The notes: a model not told the origin generated them from the letters alone. DNA of 64,000 bases from Aridibacter sp965216195 (GCA_965216195.1 OZ244151.1:930001-994000), one strand, 5' to 3'. Counted from the first letter of the stretch, positions 10,951 to 20,666 are shown. A program made the numbers and translations.

Positions 10951-11066
10951 TCCGGTGATTTTGTCGGTAGGGTCACACCCGTTACCATCCCGAACACGGA
11001 AGTTAAGCCTACTAGAGCCGATGATATTGCATGGGTGACTGTGTGAGAAAGTAGGAAGTCGCCGGA
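10951..11066 (+). rRNA. rrf: 5S ribosomal RNA
   Basis: About 116 nt. The terminal helix TCCGGTGA (10951) pairs with TCGCCGGA (ends 11066). The conserved internal block CATCCCGAACACGGAAGTTAAG is present (read as CCCGAACACGGAAGTTAAG). It is last in the rRNA operon, followed by a strong terminator. Confidence 0.95.
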
Positions 11067-11078
11067 TTTACATTTACG

Positions 11079-11112
11079 AGCCCGTTCACGATAATAAGTG
11101 GACGGGCTTTTG
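11079..11112 (+). terminator. rRNA operon terminator
   Basis: An 11-bp stem (AGCCCGTTCAC 11079-11089 with GTGGACGGGCT 11098-11108, one G-T pair) with an 8-nt loop, followed by TTTT. It lies 12 bases after 5S. Confidence 0.92.
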
Positions 11113-11116
11113 TAAT

Positions 11117-13348
11117 TTGAGCCGGCGTTTTGTTTTGAACGAAAAACGAAAAAACTTCGAGTTGTATTTCCGGACAATTTCCTATGGAGTTGCGCTTTGC
11201 GGATTGCTGGCGCTTTTTTTTGCCGGCGGAATAGGAAGTGCGATTGCATTTGGCTTTGCGGGCCTGATCGCTGCCGCCTGGTTTTTGGAAGATTCGGATT
11301 GGCAGATATCGGAGCGTACAGGCGTTTTCGTTCTCATCATCTTTATCCCGATCATACTCCTCGAGTGGCGTTTTCGTGTTTTTGGAACGCAGCTTGGAGC
11401 TTCCTTTACGGCAACAGGCCTTGCCAGGTTAATTCTCTTTCTAAGCGCGATCAAATTATTCCAGCGCAAGACCGACCGCGACTGGGTATTTATTTACATT
11501 ATTTCCTTTTTCGAGGTGCTGCTCGCTGCGAGCTTGTATATAAGCCCGCTTTTTGTTGCTTCTTTTCTTGCCTATCTGCTTTTCACAATAAGCGCGATAA
11601 TTACTTTTGAAATTCGTAAAACGTCTCGCGACGTAGCGAAGAAGTCTAGTCTTATCGACGAAACTTCAGAGGAGACCAAGCGATTTGCGCTAAAGGTCAT
11701 ACCATTTTCGCGTCTCTCTTTAATTTCGGGAGCACTGCTCTTGTTTATAACGTTGCTTGCGGTGCCATTGTTTTTCTCTCTTCCTCGAGTTGGTGGCGCG
11801 GGACTTGGTAGCAGCATTCCGGGAGGCGGCAGTGCCATCACAGGATTTTCAGATTCGGTAAAACTTGGGGAAATAGGGCGCCTTAAGCAAAGTGATGAAA
11901 CCGTTATGCGGGTTCGCCTCGAAAATGTGCAAAATCTACCTCCTTCAAACATCTACTGGCGGGGAATTGCTCTCGACAAGTTTGACGGAAAATCGTGGAG
12001 CCGTTCTAAAACGAATCGCGTTGAGCGAATTATTCGAGGCAGAAACGGTTTCTTTTCGATCAATTTCACTGGAACGACGAAATCATCTGTCAAACAAACT
12101 TTTTACCTCGAACCGACAGGGACTCCTGTGCTTTTCTCACTTTCTAAGCCGGTCACCGTCAGGGGGCATTTTAAGGCCCTGAGAAAAGATGGGGATGGTT
12201 CCATAAAGTCTCCTGAGATAGGTTTTGAGCGCACGAGTTACGTAATTCGCTCAGATATTTCGAGGCCGACCGTCGATCAACTCGAGAATGACAGAGGCTT
12301 TTATCCGGTTGGTGCCCGACGGCATCTGCAACTCCCGAGAAGACTCGATCGACGCATTGCGAGGCTCGCCCGAAGAGTAATTTGGAGATCGCGGGCAAAA
12401 AATAACTTTGAAAAAGCCGGGGCGATTGAGACCTTTCTTCGTACAAGGTTTGGATACACACTTGAAATGAAGGCGGGCGGACACCAACCGCTTTCAGATT
12501 TTTTGTTTAATATACGCGAAGGGCATTGTGAGTACTTTGCGACTGCGATGGCGATCATGTTGCGTACACAGGGCGTCGCGACCCGCGTTGTCAACGGATT
12601 TCAGCAAGGAGACTACAACGAAACCGCAGGAATGTACGTAGTAAGACAACGTCACGCGCATTCCTGGGTTGAAGTTTATTTCCCCGAGACGAACAGCTGG
12701 ATAACCTTCGATCCAACACCGGCCGACGGACAATTTAGTGAAGCGTCGAATTCTAGTATTGCGGGGAGTTTGAACAAATACTTTGAGGCATTTGAAGCCT
12801 TTTGGATTCAATACTTTGTGAGCTATGATTCGCAGGAACAGCGATCACTATTTCAATCCGCTCAAGATAGATTTGCACAATACGGGAAAACCGGCACGAG
12901 TTGGTTTCAGGTTCTGCAGGAGAGGCTATTGGCCTGGTGGGAAGACGTCCGCGGCGACAAGGGACTTAGGGCAAGGTTTATAGCGTTAATTTACGCTGTT
13001 GCCTACGTGTTGGCGTTCGGGTGTGGACTGCTGGTGTTATTCTGGTTTTACAGGAAGATTGCGCGGTCAAAAATTTGGAAAGCCATCAGCGCGTGGTTTA
13101 AAAACAAGAAAAACCATAGGATTGTTGAGTTTTACGAGCAGCTTTTAAGGATTTTAGACCGGAAAGGCTTTAAGCGGTTGTCTCATCAGACACCACTTGA
13201 ATTTGCATATTCTGTAAATCTTCCGGAAGCAATCGAAATAACCGAAAAATATAACCGTGTGAGATTTGGCAATAAGAATTTGTCGGCGGAAGAATCGAAG
13301 AAAATTGAGAACTTGTTAGATAGTCTGAGAAGGGATAACGAAATTTGA
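11117..13348 (+). CDS. TgpA-like transglutaminase-domain membrane protein
   Basis: 743 aa from a TTG start; a second in-frame TTG at 11135 (MNEKRKNFELYF) is equally possible, and neither has a good ribosome site. About six hydrophobic segments fill the first ~215 residues (DUF3488 part). The transglutaminase core follows, with catalytic Cys in GHCEYFATAM (~475), His in RHAHSWVEVYF (~515) and Asp in ITFDPTPADG (~535). Another membrane helix is at ~625-650, then a cytoplasmic DUF4129-like tail. The closest described relative is TgpA of Pseudomonas, a periplasmic-facing enzyme. In many genomes such a gene follows a MoxR ATPase and a DUF58 gene; here it stands alone after the rRNA operon. Substrate unknown. 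Confidence 0.88.
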   Translation: MSRRFVLNEKRKNFELYFRTISYGVALCGLLALFFAGGIGSAIAFGFAGLIAAAWFLEDSDWQISERTGVFVLIIFIPIILLEWRFRVFGTQLGASFTATGLARLILFLSAIKLFQRKTDRDWVFIYIISFFEVLLAASLYISPLFVASFLAYLLFTISAIITFEIRKTSRDVAKKSSLIDETSEETKRFALKVIPFSRLSLISGALLLFITLLAVPLFFSLPRVGGAGLGSSIPGGGSAITGFSDSVKLGEIGRLKQSDETVMRVRLENVQNLPPSNIYWRGIALDKFDGKSWSRSKTNRVERIIRGRNGFFSINFTGTTKSSVKQTFYLEPTGTPVLFSLSKPVTVRGHFKALRKDGDGSIKSPEIGFERTSYVIRSDISRPTVDQLENDRGFYPVGARRHLQLPRRLDRRIARLARRVIWRSRAKNNFEKAGAIETFLRTRFGYTLEMKAGGHQPLSDFLFNIREGHCEYFATAMAIMLRTQGVATRVVNGFQQGDYNETAGMYVVRQRHAHSWVEVYFPETNSWITFDPTPADGQFSEASNSSIAGSLNKYFEAFEAFWIQYFVSYDSQEQRSLFQSAQDRFAQYGKTGTSWFQVLQERLLAWWEDVRGDKGLRARFIALIYAVAYVLAFGCGLLVLFWFYRKIARSKIWKAISAWFKNKKNHRIVEFYEQLLRILDRKGFKRLSHQTPLEFAYSVNLPEAIEITEKYNRVRFGNKNLSAEESKKIENLLDSLRRDNEI

Positions 13349-13378
13349 GGTTACGAGCGCACTCGGCCTCGCATTGAA

Positions 13379-14731
13379 ATGAAAAAAGTTGGTTTTGTTA
13401 GTTTGGGATGTCCCAAAAACCTCGTTGATTCTGAGGTAATGATGGGGCAGCTTAAAGAGGCGGGCTACGAAATTACAAACGACTCAGATGAGGCGGAAAC
13501 GGTCGTAGTGAACACCTGTGGGTTTATTGAATCTGCCAAGGAAGAGTCGATAGAAGCGATTCTGGCAGCGACAAAACTCAAGGAAGATGGAAAGGCGAAA
13601 AGGGTCGTTGTCGCAGGCTGTTTGGTCGAAAGGTATCGTGACGATTTGACCCGGGAATTGCCTGATGTCGACGCATTTATTGGGACAAACCAGCTTGATA
13701 AAATCATTGATGCGACAGAAAAGGACAGGAAAGAGTTCAAAGAAATTGAGCTCACACCAATCGGAAACAAAACTGCCACATATCTTTACGATGAATACAC
13801 ACCAAGACTTCGCGCAACCGATTCTCACATTGCGTTTATAAAAATCGCCGAAGGTTGTGACCGTCCGTGCGCTTTTTGTTCAATCCCCTCGATGCGCGGC
13901 TCGTTTCGATCGCGTCGGTTTGGTTCGATCATGAAAGAAGCACAGCATTTAGCCGAACAAGGCGTGAAAGAATTGGTTTTGATCGCCCAGGATTCATCTC
14001 GTTATGGGGAGGATCTTGGGGATATTGACGGCCTTGCGATTCTTATAAACGAACTCTGCACTATTGAAAAAATTGAATGGGTACGCGTGATGTACACTTA
14101 CCCAACCCATATTTCAGACGGTTTCCTGAAAGCGATTGCAGAAAACGAAAAGGCGGTGAAATATCTCGATATGCCTCTCCAGCACGCCTCGCGTAATATG
14201 CTTAAGGCGATGCAACGCGGCGGAACAAGAGAGAGTCTCGAAAGATTAATCGAACGAGTGCGCGCCGCCGTACCCGACATTGCAATCCGAACCACCTTTA
14301 TTGTTGGCTATCCCGGAGAAACGGAAGACGATTTCGATGAACTAATGAAATTCATCAAAAACTGTAAATTCGATAATGTTGGAGTTTTTACATATTCGGA
14401 CGAAGAGGGAACTCCGGCCTATGATCTTGAAGACAAAGTGCCGGCTGAAGTTGCTGAGGAACGAAGAGCGCGTTTGATGGAAGCACAATCTAAAATCTCC
14501 GCCGCTAACAACACCGCTAAGATTGGGCGAGTTTACAAAGTGATGTTTGAGGGGGTCTCTGAGGAGTCTGATCTGCTTTGGCAAGGTCGTCTGGAAGGGC
14601 AAGCTCAGGAAATTGACGGCCATGTTTTGATAAACGACGCTCCGGAAGATTTTTTACCGATCTCGGGAAGGCTGGTAAACGTTAAAATTACCGAAGCTCA
14701 CGAATATGATCTAGTTGGGGAAATTGATTGA
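13379..14731 (+). CDS. rimO: Ribosomal protein S12 methylthiotransferase
   Basis: 450 aa. Radical-SAM enzyme that adds a methylthio group to the conserved Asp of ribosomal protein S12. N-terminal UPF0004 domain with three cluster-binding Cys (GFVSLGCPKN, VVNTCGFI, VVAGCLVERY). The radical SAM motif CDRPCAFCSIP is at ~160-170 and a C-terminal TRAM domain covers ~385-450. The CSIP form of the motif and the sequence MRGSFRSR favour RimO over MiaB. It begins 30 bases after the transglutaminase gene and converges with the DUF922-like gene, with 4 bases between stops. Confidence 0.95.
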   Translation: MKKVGFVSLGCPKNLVDSEVMMGQLKEAGYEITNDSDEAETVVVNTCGFIESAKEESIEAILAATKLKEDGKAKRVVVAGCLVERYRDDLTRELPDVDAFIGTNQLDKIIDATEKDRKEFKEIELTPIGNKTATYLYDEYTPRLRATDSHIAFIKIAEGCDRPCAFCSIPSMRGSFRSRRFGSIMKEAQHLAEQGVKELVLIAQDSSRYGEDLGDIDGLAILINELCTIEKIEWVRVMYTYPTHISDGFLKAIAENEKAVKYLDMPLQHASRNMLKAMQRGGTRESLERLIERVRAAVPDIAIRTTFIVGYPGETEDDFDELMKFIKNCKFDNVGVFTYSDEEGTPAYDLEDKVPAEVAEERRARLMEAQSKISAANNTAKIGRVYKVMFEGVSEESDLLWQGRLEGQAQEIDGHVLINDAPEDFLPISGRLVNVKITEAHEYDLVGEID

Positions 14732-14735
14732 TACA

Positions 14736-15347
14736 TTAAATTCTTATTCCCGCGTTCGAAAGGACGTCCAGTATCTTAACCTTGTAAGATGCGCCGTCTG
14801 GCGCGGTCATTGCCGGCGTACGGGGCGTGGTAAATGCTCGATTGATGAATCCGTTCCACTCAGTTTGTTTCGTTTGGATTTTGCCATGATCTGTTTCACT
14901 AGGACTGTCATATTTGTCCTGTAGAGGCTGAGCTTTCCCTCGATATGTTGAAAAGAGATCCCTTACTTCCTGCGCAAGATCTGCAGACGAAGAGAATCCT
15001 CCCTGTTTCAGCTGCATAAGGTCGATAAAGAAATCGCGGGCAAGCAGAGCTGTCAGGTCGTAGTGGCCCTGTTCGTGTTTGAGGAGACGATTCTGTTCTG
15101 ATATCGGCTCCGAACGAACTGATGAAAGAACCCAACTGGTGGCAGAATCAAAGGTAACATTGATCGTTATGTTATCTTGGAGCCTCCAAAGAGTTGTACC
15201 CCCCTCGGAGTATGACACCGTTTGAGGGCTGGAAGGGCTAAAGCCTGTAGCTGCCTTTGCTTTCATAGTGCCCGGATTCGAAGGTACCCGACCCCGAAAG
15301 TCGCGCCATGTCAATGTGCGAAAAAGTCCTGTTAGTCTTGATGGCAT
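14736..15347 (-). CDS. DUF922-like putative zinc protease
   Basis: 203 aa. The ORF extends upstream to 15422, but the ATG at 15347 has GGGAG eight bases before it and starts at LTWRDFRG, a motif typical of DUF922 proteins. HEQGHYD (~90-96) is an HExxH-type zinc site, preceded by SVRSEPISEQNRLLK and followed by a helix with Asp/Glu residues. Similar proteins are called predicted secreted Zn-dependent proteases, but no signal peptide is evident with this start. Function otherwise unknown; monocistronic. Confidence 0.65.
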   Translation of the reverse strand: MPSRLTGLFRTLTWRDFRGRVPSNPGTMKAKAATGFSPSSPQTVSYSEGGTTLWRLQDNITINVTFDSATSWVLSSVRSEPISEQNRLLKHEQGHYDLTALLARDFFIDLMQLKQGGFSSSADLAQEVRDLFSTYRGKAQPLQDKYDSPSETDHGKIQTKQTEWNGFINRAFTTPRTPAMTAPDGASYKVKILDVLSNAGIRI

Positions 15348-15479
15348 GATAATTCTCCCGGATTTTTGTTTAGACGGCACTGCGAACGAAGTTTTGCGGA
15401 GACTAATCGGGGTAAACGTCACTTGAATATTGATTTGGGTCGCTGAGACAAGCGTAGTATTCTCAAGACACTTCCGCCG

Positions 15480-16019
15480 ATGAGGAAATCTAACATATCA
15501 AATTTTACGGCGCTCACTATATCTACGTTTGGCGTAGGGTATCTCCCATTGGCCCCGGGAACCTGGGGATCGATCGTTGGCGTATTGATTTATCTTGGTT
15601 ACGCTGAGTTTTTGCGACACGTCAAGCACTTACTAATTGACCGGGATTGGTCCTTTCAGCAGTACAACTCACTTTTCTGGGTGCTCACGGCAGTTTTACT
15701 TATCGCTTTTTGTCTAATTAGCTTTTGGGCTTCACGCAAAACCGAAGAGATTCACGGCAAGAAAGACTCGCAGAAGATCGTGGTAGATGAAATCGTTGGA
15801 CAGTTTGTTGTGTTTGCGTTCGTGCCATTTGAAATCTCGCGCTGGTTGATTCTGGCGGGGTTTTTGCTGTTCCGTCTGTTTGATATTTGGAAGCCATACC
15901 CAACGCGGATGGCCGAAGAACTGCCAAACGGGATCGGTGTAGTTGCTGATGACATTGTCGCCGGTGTTTATGCGGGAGTTTGTTTGAGCGCGATTTACTT
16001 TGTCAGCGTGATTTATTAG
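15480..16019 (+). CDS. pgpA: Phosphatidylglycerophosphatase A
   Basis: 179 aa membrane enzyme that dephosphorylates phosphatidylglycerol phosphate to phosphatidylglycerol. Hallmarks are the N-terminal STFGVGYLPLAPGTWGS, the KIVVDEIVGQ motif (~99-108) with conserved acidic residues, and late DDIVAG (~162-167). Four hydrophobic segments are visible. A larger than usual insertion around residues 40-60 separates helices 1 and 2. Confidence 0.92.
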   Translation: MRKSNISNFTALTISTFGVGYLPLAPGTWGSIVGVLIYLGYAEFLRHVKHLLIDRDWSFQQYNSLFWVLTAVLLIAFCLISFWASRKTEEIHGKKDSQKIVVDEIVGQFVVFAFVPFEISRWLILAGFLLFRLFDIWKPYPTRMAEELPNGIGVVADDIVAGVYAGVCLSAIYFVSVIY

Positions 16020-16129
16020 GCAAGATCGGTGAAACCGACACGGAATTCATATTATCGTCTGCGCAAAATCATCCGAAGATTACGTTCTTATCTTTGGAAA
16101 AACCTTTATAAATAGAGAAAATAGAGCGA

Positions 16130-17752
16130 ATGAAAGAATGCGGAAAATGCGGAATCTGCTATACGGACGAGGTTGAAGTCTGCCCACAGGATCAGACAAA
16201 AACGCGCCTTAGTTTGCCGGGTGGACAGTTGCTTGCAAGCCGCTATTTTCTCACGCGACGTCTTGGACGCGGTGCGATGGGGCAGGTCTATCTCGCAAAG
16301 GACCAAAACCTTGGCACACGCGAAGTCGCAGTAAAGACCGTAAGACAAGACATTCTCAATAGCGATGACCTTGCAGAAGGCGAGGCGATAGCGCGTTTCG
16401 AACGTGAGGCGATGTCCGCCGCCTCGATCAGACATCCACACATTGTTGATGTAACCGATTTTGGTGAAACCGAAGACGGCGTGTTTTATCTTGTGATGGA
16501 GTATGTCGAGGGTGAGAGTTTGCACAGACTCTTGCGCCGCGAGGGAACCTTGCCGATTAGGCGCGCAATTAGGATCCTTAAGCAGATCGCAGATGGCGTT
16601 GACGCAGCTCACGATGAAGGTATTCTCCACCGCGATCTTAAGCCCGCAAACATCTTCATCATGCAAAAGGGCAAGAATAAAGACGGCTTTATTAAGGTCG
16701 GCGATTTTGGTTTGGCGAAAATTGTAAATCAAACCGTAACGGATACGAGTTCGGATGCGACTCCCTCATCGCGCGGAATAATCGGCACGCCGGAGTTTAT
16801 GGCTCCGGAGCAAATGCAGCCCGAGTTGGGGGTTGACGTGCGCGCTGATGTTTATTCGTTGGGAACAATAGCTTATCTGATGCTTGGTGGGCGTACTCCT
16901 TTTACGGGCGATTTGATGGAACTCGTTATGCAGAAGGTGATTCAAGACGCACCTCCACTTTCTGAGTTGCGTTCTGACATCCCAAAAGACGTTGAAGCTG
17001 TAATAATGAGCGCTCTCGAACGCGAACCGGATAAGCGGGTTTCGACGGTCGCCGAATGGATAAGCGATTTAGAGGAAGCCGCAGAGGATGTTGGTGATAA
17101 AGCGACTTCGGGCACTGCGAAATTGACAGTTCTTGCTCCAGTTGGCGCAGAGGTTTACGTCGACGATGAACGAAAGGGAAGTATCGGGAGATCAGGGAGG
17201 CTGGTTTTAACAACTGTTCCAGCCGGCCAACACGTCCTGCGAGTTTCGAGAAAAGGCGAGCGTGACGATGAGCGAGTAATCGAAATCCGGGAGGGCGGGG
17301 ATGAGCAAGTGATTCAAGCTCAGCTCAAACCCGAGCGAGGAACGCAGAGTCAGCCTTCGCCTTCGCAGGGTGCCGGAAGCAGCGGAATGGCGAGTTCTTT
17401 GATGCCGGGCATCGTGGCCTGCAACAAATGCGGTTCACGTTTTGCTGAAGGGGTTCAATTTTGCGGGCGTTGTGGAAATCGGTCTTTTTCGTTAGTTAGC
17501 CATGGAGCGCAAAGAGTCGGAACGGTTTGCCCCCGATGCTCGGCCGCTTTGGCTCAAAACTCCAAATTTTGCGGTCGATGTGGACTCAATACGAGTAAAA
17601 CTGCTGCCGCAGCATTAGGTAGGGAGGATCCGCCAAACACCAATTCGACTATTTCAAAGGCAAACTCACTCGGCAATTTTTGCAATGCGTGTGGTTCGTC
17701 ATTCCCACATGGTGTGAAATTTTGCGGTCGCTGTGGAAAACCGCTTGCCTAG
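16130..17752 (+). CDS. Ser/Thr protein kinase with zinc ribbons and PEGA domain
   Basis: 540 aa. Order: N-terminal zinc ribbon (CGKCGICYTDEVEVCP, 4-19); Hanks-type kinase (~38-310) with glycine loop LGRGAMGQVY, catalytic lysine in VAVKT, HRDLKPANIF, DFGLAKI and PEFMAPEQ; PEGA domain (~325-400) with VPAGQHVLRV; a Ser/Gly/Gln linker; then three C-terminal double-Cys ribbons (CNKCGSRF...FCGRCG repeated). All catalytic residues are present. There is no membrane helix, so it is predicted cytoplasmic. It heads a four-gene block with two zinc-ribbon membrane proteins and a second kinase, suggesting a shared signalling pathway; targets unknown. Confidence 0.93.
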   Translation: MKECGKCGICYTDEVEVCPQDQTKTRLSLPGGQLLASRYFLTRRLGRGAMGQVYLAKDQNLGTREVAVKTVRQDILNSDDLAEGEAIARFEREAMSAASIRHPHIVDVTDFGETEDGVFYLVMEYVEGESLHRLLRREGTLPIRRAIRILKQIADGVDAAHDEGILHRDLKPANIFIMQKGKNKDGFIKVGDFGLAKIVNQTVTDTSSDATPSSRGIIGTPEFMAPEQMQPELGVDVRADVYSLGTIAYLMLGGRTPFTGDLMELVMQKVIQDAPPLSELRSDIPKDVEAVIMSALEREPDKRVSTVAEWISDLEEAAEDVGDKATSGTAKLTVLAPVGAEVYVDDERKGSIGRSGRLVLTTVPAGQHVLRVSRKGERDDERVIEIREGGDEQVIQAQLKPERGTQSQPSPSQGAGSSGMASSLMPGIVACNKCGSRFAEGVQFCGRCGNRSFSLVSHGAQRVGTVCPRCSAALAQNSKFCGRCGLNTSKTAAAALGREDPPNTNSTISKANSLGNFCNACGSSFPHGVKFCGRCGKPLA

Positions 17753-17876
17753 CGACGGACAACTTTATTTTGAATCTCACGTAATATCAACTAGAATTTA
17801 AGCAGACTCAGTAGTTTAAGGCATTTCGTTTCGCCGATGCGATCGGAATTGGTGTATTAACCTTAACAAACAAAAG

Positions 17877-18803
17877 ATGAAAGTTTGTCCCCAGTGTAAC
17901 AAGCAGTATGAAGATGAATCGCTCAATTTTTGTCTAGATGACGGTTCCGTTTTGAACCGAAGCGAAGATGTTTCCTCTACGGCAGCGCCAACAGTGTTTA
18001 TGGACAAGCCGCCGTCAACCGCGCTGAATACCCCTGCCGAAACTCAACAGCAGCGGGACACAGTTGAAACTCCTGCCCGTTATGAACCGCATACGAAGTC
18101 CGGTTCAAAATCATGGCTTTGGGTTTTGGGAATCCTGGGCGCGATTATTTTAATGTGTGGCGGAGGTTTGGTTGGATTGGGATTAATCGGCGCCTTCGTC
18201 GAGGAAGACGAGCCTGAGATAGTGGCGAAACCTGATAGGCCGATGAAACCGTCCGCAAAGGACGACCGTAGATTAAGACGAACGTTGAACCTCGCCCGAT
18301 GGTATGTTTCGGAAAACGACTATATTCGAGCTGAAAGTGAGGGTAAGGAACTCATACTCAGGTCAAAGCCGAGGTATTTCTATGTGATTTTGAGTAAAGA
18401 TTTGAGAACCTATGATGCTTCAGTAAAGCTGACGGTTAGGAACAAAGAGGGGTTGAGATCCAATCTGGGTTATGGGCTTGTAGTACACAGTAACCCGTTA
18501 GAGGTATTGGATAAGGATTATGCATTTTTAATTCGGACCGAAAAACAGGAGTTTCGGATCGCTCGGCATAGCGGTAAGAAGGAAAGTAACGTGGTCGGTT
18601 GGACAAGTTTTCCTTCGATTAAAAAAGGAAAGCAGCCCAATGTGCTTGAGGTTAGGGCGAATGGCAAAGATATGAATTTTTATATAAATGGCGTGTTTGT
18701 TCGAACCGAAAAAGATTTTTCGAATTATAAGAGTGGAGTCGCGGGAGTTTATACGAGTGGTGATGAGCCGATTGGTTTTTCGGAGATGGAATATAGAAAG
18801 TGA
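17877..18803 (+). CDS. Zinc-ribbon membrane protein with LamG/DUF1080-like domain
   Basis: 308 aa. Zinc ribbon at 1-30 (CPQCNKQYEDESLNFCLDDG), a Thr/Pro-rich linker, one membrane helix (~79-106, WLWVLGILGAIILMCGGGL), and a C-terminal domain (~125-308) of alternating strands (YGLVVHS, LEVRANGKDMNFYINGVF, AGVYTSG). The last resembles the concanavalin-like fold of DUF1080/3-keto-disaccharide hydrolase proteins. The ribbon would be cytoplasmic and the sugar-binding-like domain outside; this topology is inference. The Cys-ribbon family recurs at 18820 and 56304. Confidence 0.7.
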   Translation: MKVCPQCNKQYEDESLNFCLDDGSVLNRSEDVSSTAAPTVFMDKPPSTALNTPAETQQQRDTVETPARYEPHTKSGSKSWLWVLGILGAIILMCGGGLVGLGLIGAFVEEDEPEIVAKPDRPMKPSAKDDRRLRRTLNLARWYVSENDYIRAESEGKELILRSKPRYFYVILSKDLRTYDASVKLTVRNKEGLRSNLGYGLVVHSNPLEVLDKDYAFLIRTEKQEFRIARHSGKKESNVVGWTSFPSIKKGKQPNVLEVRANGKDMNFYINGVFVRTEKDFSNYKSGVAGVYTSGDEPIGFSEMEYRK

Positions 18804-18819
18804 TCGTTAACCAAACAAT

Positions 18820-19347
18820 ATGAAAACTTGTCCAAAGTGTAATCAAAGCTATGACGATCCAAATCTAAATTTCTGTTTGTCGGATGGCGAAGTGCTTCTT
18901 GAAACTGAGACGCAGGATGCTCCGCCAACCATTGTGATGGACGCTCCGCGGGTTACGAATGATGGAAATTGGGGCGGTGGATTCAACCCCGAAGGCGCAA
19001 CTCAGAATATGCCGTACGCCGGAGGGCAACCCAATCAGGAGGTTTATCGACCTCCGACCGCAAGTCCACAATCCGCAATGCAGATCGGCGGCAAAGATCA
19101 GACTCTTCCAACCGTCTCGATAATTACGGGAGGGCTTAGCGTTGTTCTTTCCCTATGTTGTTATTTGGGAGCACTTCTGGGGCCGATTGCATTGATCACA
19201 GGTTTCATTGGGATGAAAAACGTCAATAACAACCCTGATGCGTATGACGGAAAAAATCTTGCGGTTATCGGAATGATTGCAGGCGGGGTCGGTTTAGCTG
19301 TTTCATTATTATTGTTGGTGCTTGGGATAATCGCACAATTGTTTTAG
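18820..19347 (+). CDS. Zinc-ribbon membrane protein (DUF4190-like)
   Basis: 175 aa. N-terminal zinc ribbon CPKCNQSYDDPNLNFCLSDG (4-23), nearly the same as in the gene before it, then a Pro/Gln/Gly-rich linker and two membrane helices (~98-128 and ~143-172) around a GMKNVNNNPDAYDGKNLA loop, the usual DUF4190 layout. It starts 16 bases after the preceding stop and is followed 10 bases later by the FHA kinase, so the three are one transcription unit. Function unknown. Confidence 0.75.
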   Translation: MKTCPKCNQSYDDPNLNFCLSDGEVLLETETQDAPPTIVMDAPRVTNDGNWGGGFNPEGATQNMPYAGGQPNQEVYRPPTASPQSAMQIGGKDQTLPTVSIITGGLSVVLSLCCYLGALLGPIALITGFIGMKNVNNNPDAYDGKNLAVIGMIAGGVGLAVSLLLLVLGIIAQLF

Positions 19348-19357
19348 CTAAGTATAA

Positions 19358-20665
19358 ATGCAGGTAATACTCCGCGTGATAGCGGGACCGCATACCGGTC
19401 GGGTTTTCACGTTTGATCAACACGACACTTTTCTTATTGGCAGAAGTGAAACCGCAAACTTCTGTCTTCCCGAAGACCGTTTTTTTTCGCGAAATCATTG
19501 TCTGCTCGAAATAGCTCCTCCGCAAATTTTCCTGCGCGATCTTGGCTCCACCAATGGAACCTATGTCAACGGTATTAGGGTAGAAGCAGTACACCTTAGA
19601 TCAGGAGACCGAATTCAGGGTGGGGAAACCGTTTTGGAAGCTGAGGTTCAGGCTGAGACCCAGGGTAGCTCTTCAACGGATCCGACGTTTCAATCCACAA
19701 TTCCATCGGTGATTACCGTTGAGTGTCTGAATTGCGGTACGCTTGCGGAAGCAGCTGCATCGAGCCCCAAGTCGAAGCTTTCCTATCTTTGCGAAAAATG
19801 TCGGGAAGCTTTAAAGCAAAACCCGCAGCCAATTCCCAATTATCAAATGATTCGGATTCTCGGGCAGGGCGGAATGGGAAGCGTAATGCTTGCACGCTCT
19901 ATCGAAGATGGACGGGCGGTAGCCGTAAAGACTCTGCTCCCGGAGGTAGCGGTAAGCGAACAATCGCTCAAGAGGTTTATGAGGGAGATTGAGGTTTCAG
20001 CGAGTCTCAAACATCCGCATATTGTTAGCTATATCGAACATGGAACGCACAATGGCATCGTTTATCTTGTTTCGGAATATGTTGGCGGGCAAGACGCATC
20101 GAAACTTGCGAAAGAGCGCGGCGGAAAGCTTAACTATCAGGAAGTCGTAAAAATTATCGAGCAAACTCTTGCGGCTTTGGAATTTGCTCACAAACTCGGT
20201 TTTATTCATCGAGACATAAAAGAACAAAACATACTCGTAGATGGAAAATTTCCGAATTATGTTTCAAAACTCACGGATTTTGGACTCGCAAAAAGCTACA
20301 AACAGACCGGTATGAGCGGGGTTACGATGGTTGGAGATGTTGCCGGAACAATCGCCTATATGCCGCCCGAGCAAGTTCGTGATTTCAAAGAAGTAAGACC
20401 TCCGTCAGATATTTACGCGACCGGAATGACGGCGTATTCGCTTTTAACCGGGTCCCATGCTCTCAACATCTCTCCGAAAGCCGGAATCTCGGAAACGGTA
20501 AAGGCGATATTTGAAAAGCCCTTGATCCCCATTTCTGCGAGAACTAATGATGTCCCACCCGAAGTAACGGCTGTGATTGAAAAATCGCTTTCAAAAGAGG
20601 TCGAAACCCGTTGGCGAACGGCAGGCGAAATGAGGGAAGCGCTCCTGCGGGCGGTGGCCTCTTAG
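19358..20665 (+). CDS. FHA-domain Ser/Thr protein kinase
   Basis: 435 aa. FHA domain (~2-98) with the phosphopeptide-binding GRSE, RNHC and DLGSTNGTYVNG motifs; a zinc ribbon (~124-150, CLNCGT...CEKC); then a Hanks kinase (~165-433) with GQGGMGSVM, VAVKTL, HRDIKEQNIL, DFGLAKSY and the APE-like MPPEQ. All catalytic residues are present. The kinase/FHA fusion suggests it docks on phospho-Thr partners, perhaps the kinase at 16130 or itself. It converges with the O-antigen ligase gene, one base between stops. Confidence 0.92.
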   Translation: MQVILRVIAGPHTGRVFTFDQHDTFLIGRSETANFCLPEDRFFSRNHCLLEIAPPQIFLRDLGSTNGTYVNGIRVEAVHLRSGDRIQGGETVLEAEVQAETQGSSSTDPTFQSTIPSVITVECLNCGTLAEAAASSPKSKLSYLCEKCREALKQNPQPIPNYQMIRILGQGGMGSVMLARSIEDGRAVAVKTLLPEVAVSEQSLKRFMREIEVSASLKHPHIVSYIEHGTHNGIVYLVSEYVGGQDASKLAKERGGKLNYQEVVKIIEQTLAALEFAHKLGFIHRDIKEQNILVDGKFPNYVSKLTDFGLAKSYKQTGMSGVTMVGDVAGTIAYMPPEQVRDFKEVRPPSDIYATGMTAYSLLTGSHALNISPKAGISETVKAIFEKPLIPISARTNDVPPEVTAVIEKSLSKEVETRWRTAGEMREALLRAVAS

Positions 20666-20666
20666 C

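Noticed and set aside
16106..16732. 208-aa antisense frame opposite the kinase at 16130
   Set aside because: It mirrors a well-supported kinase, and shows no signal or domain.
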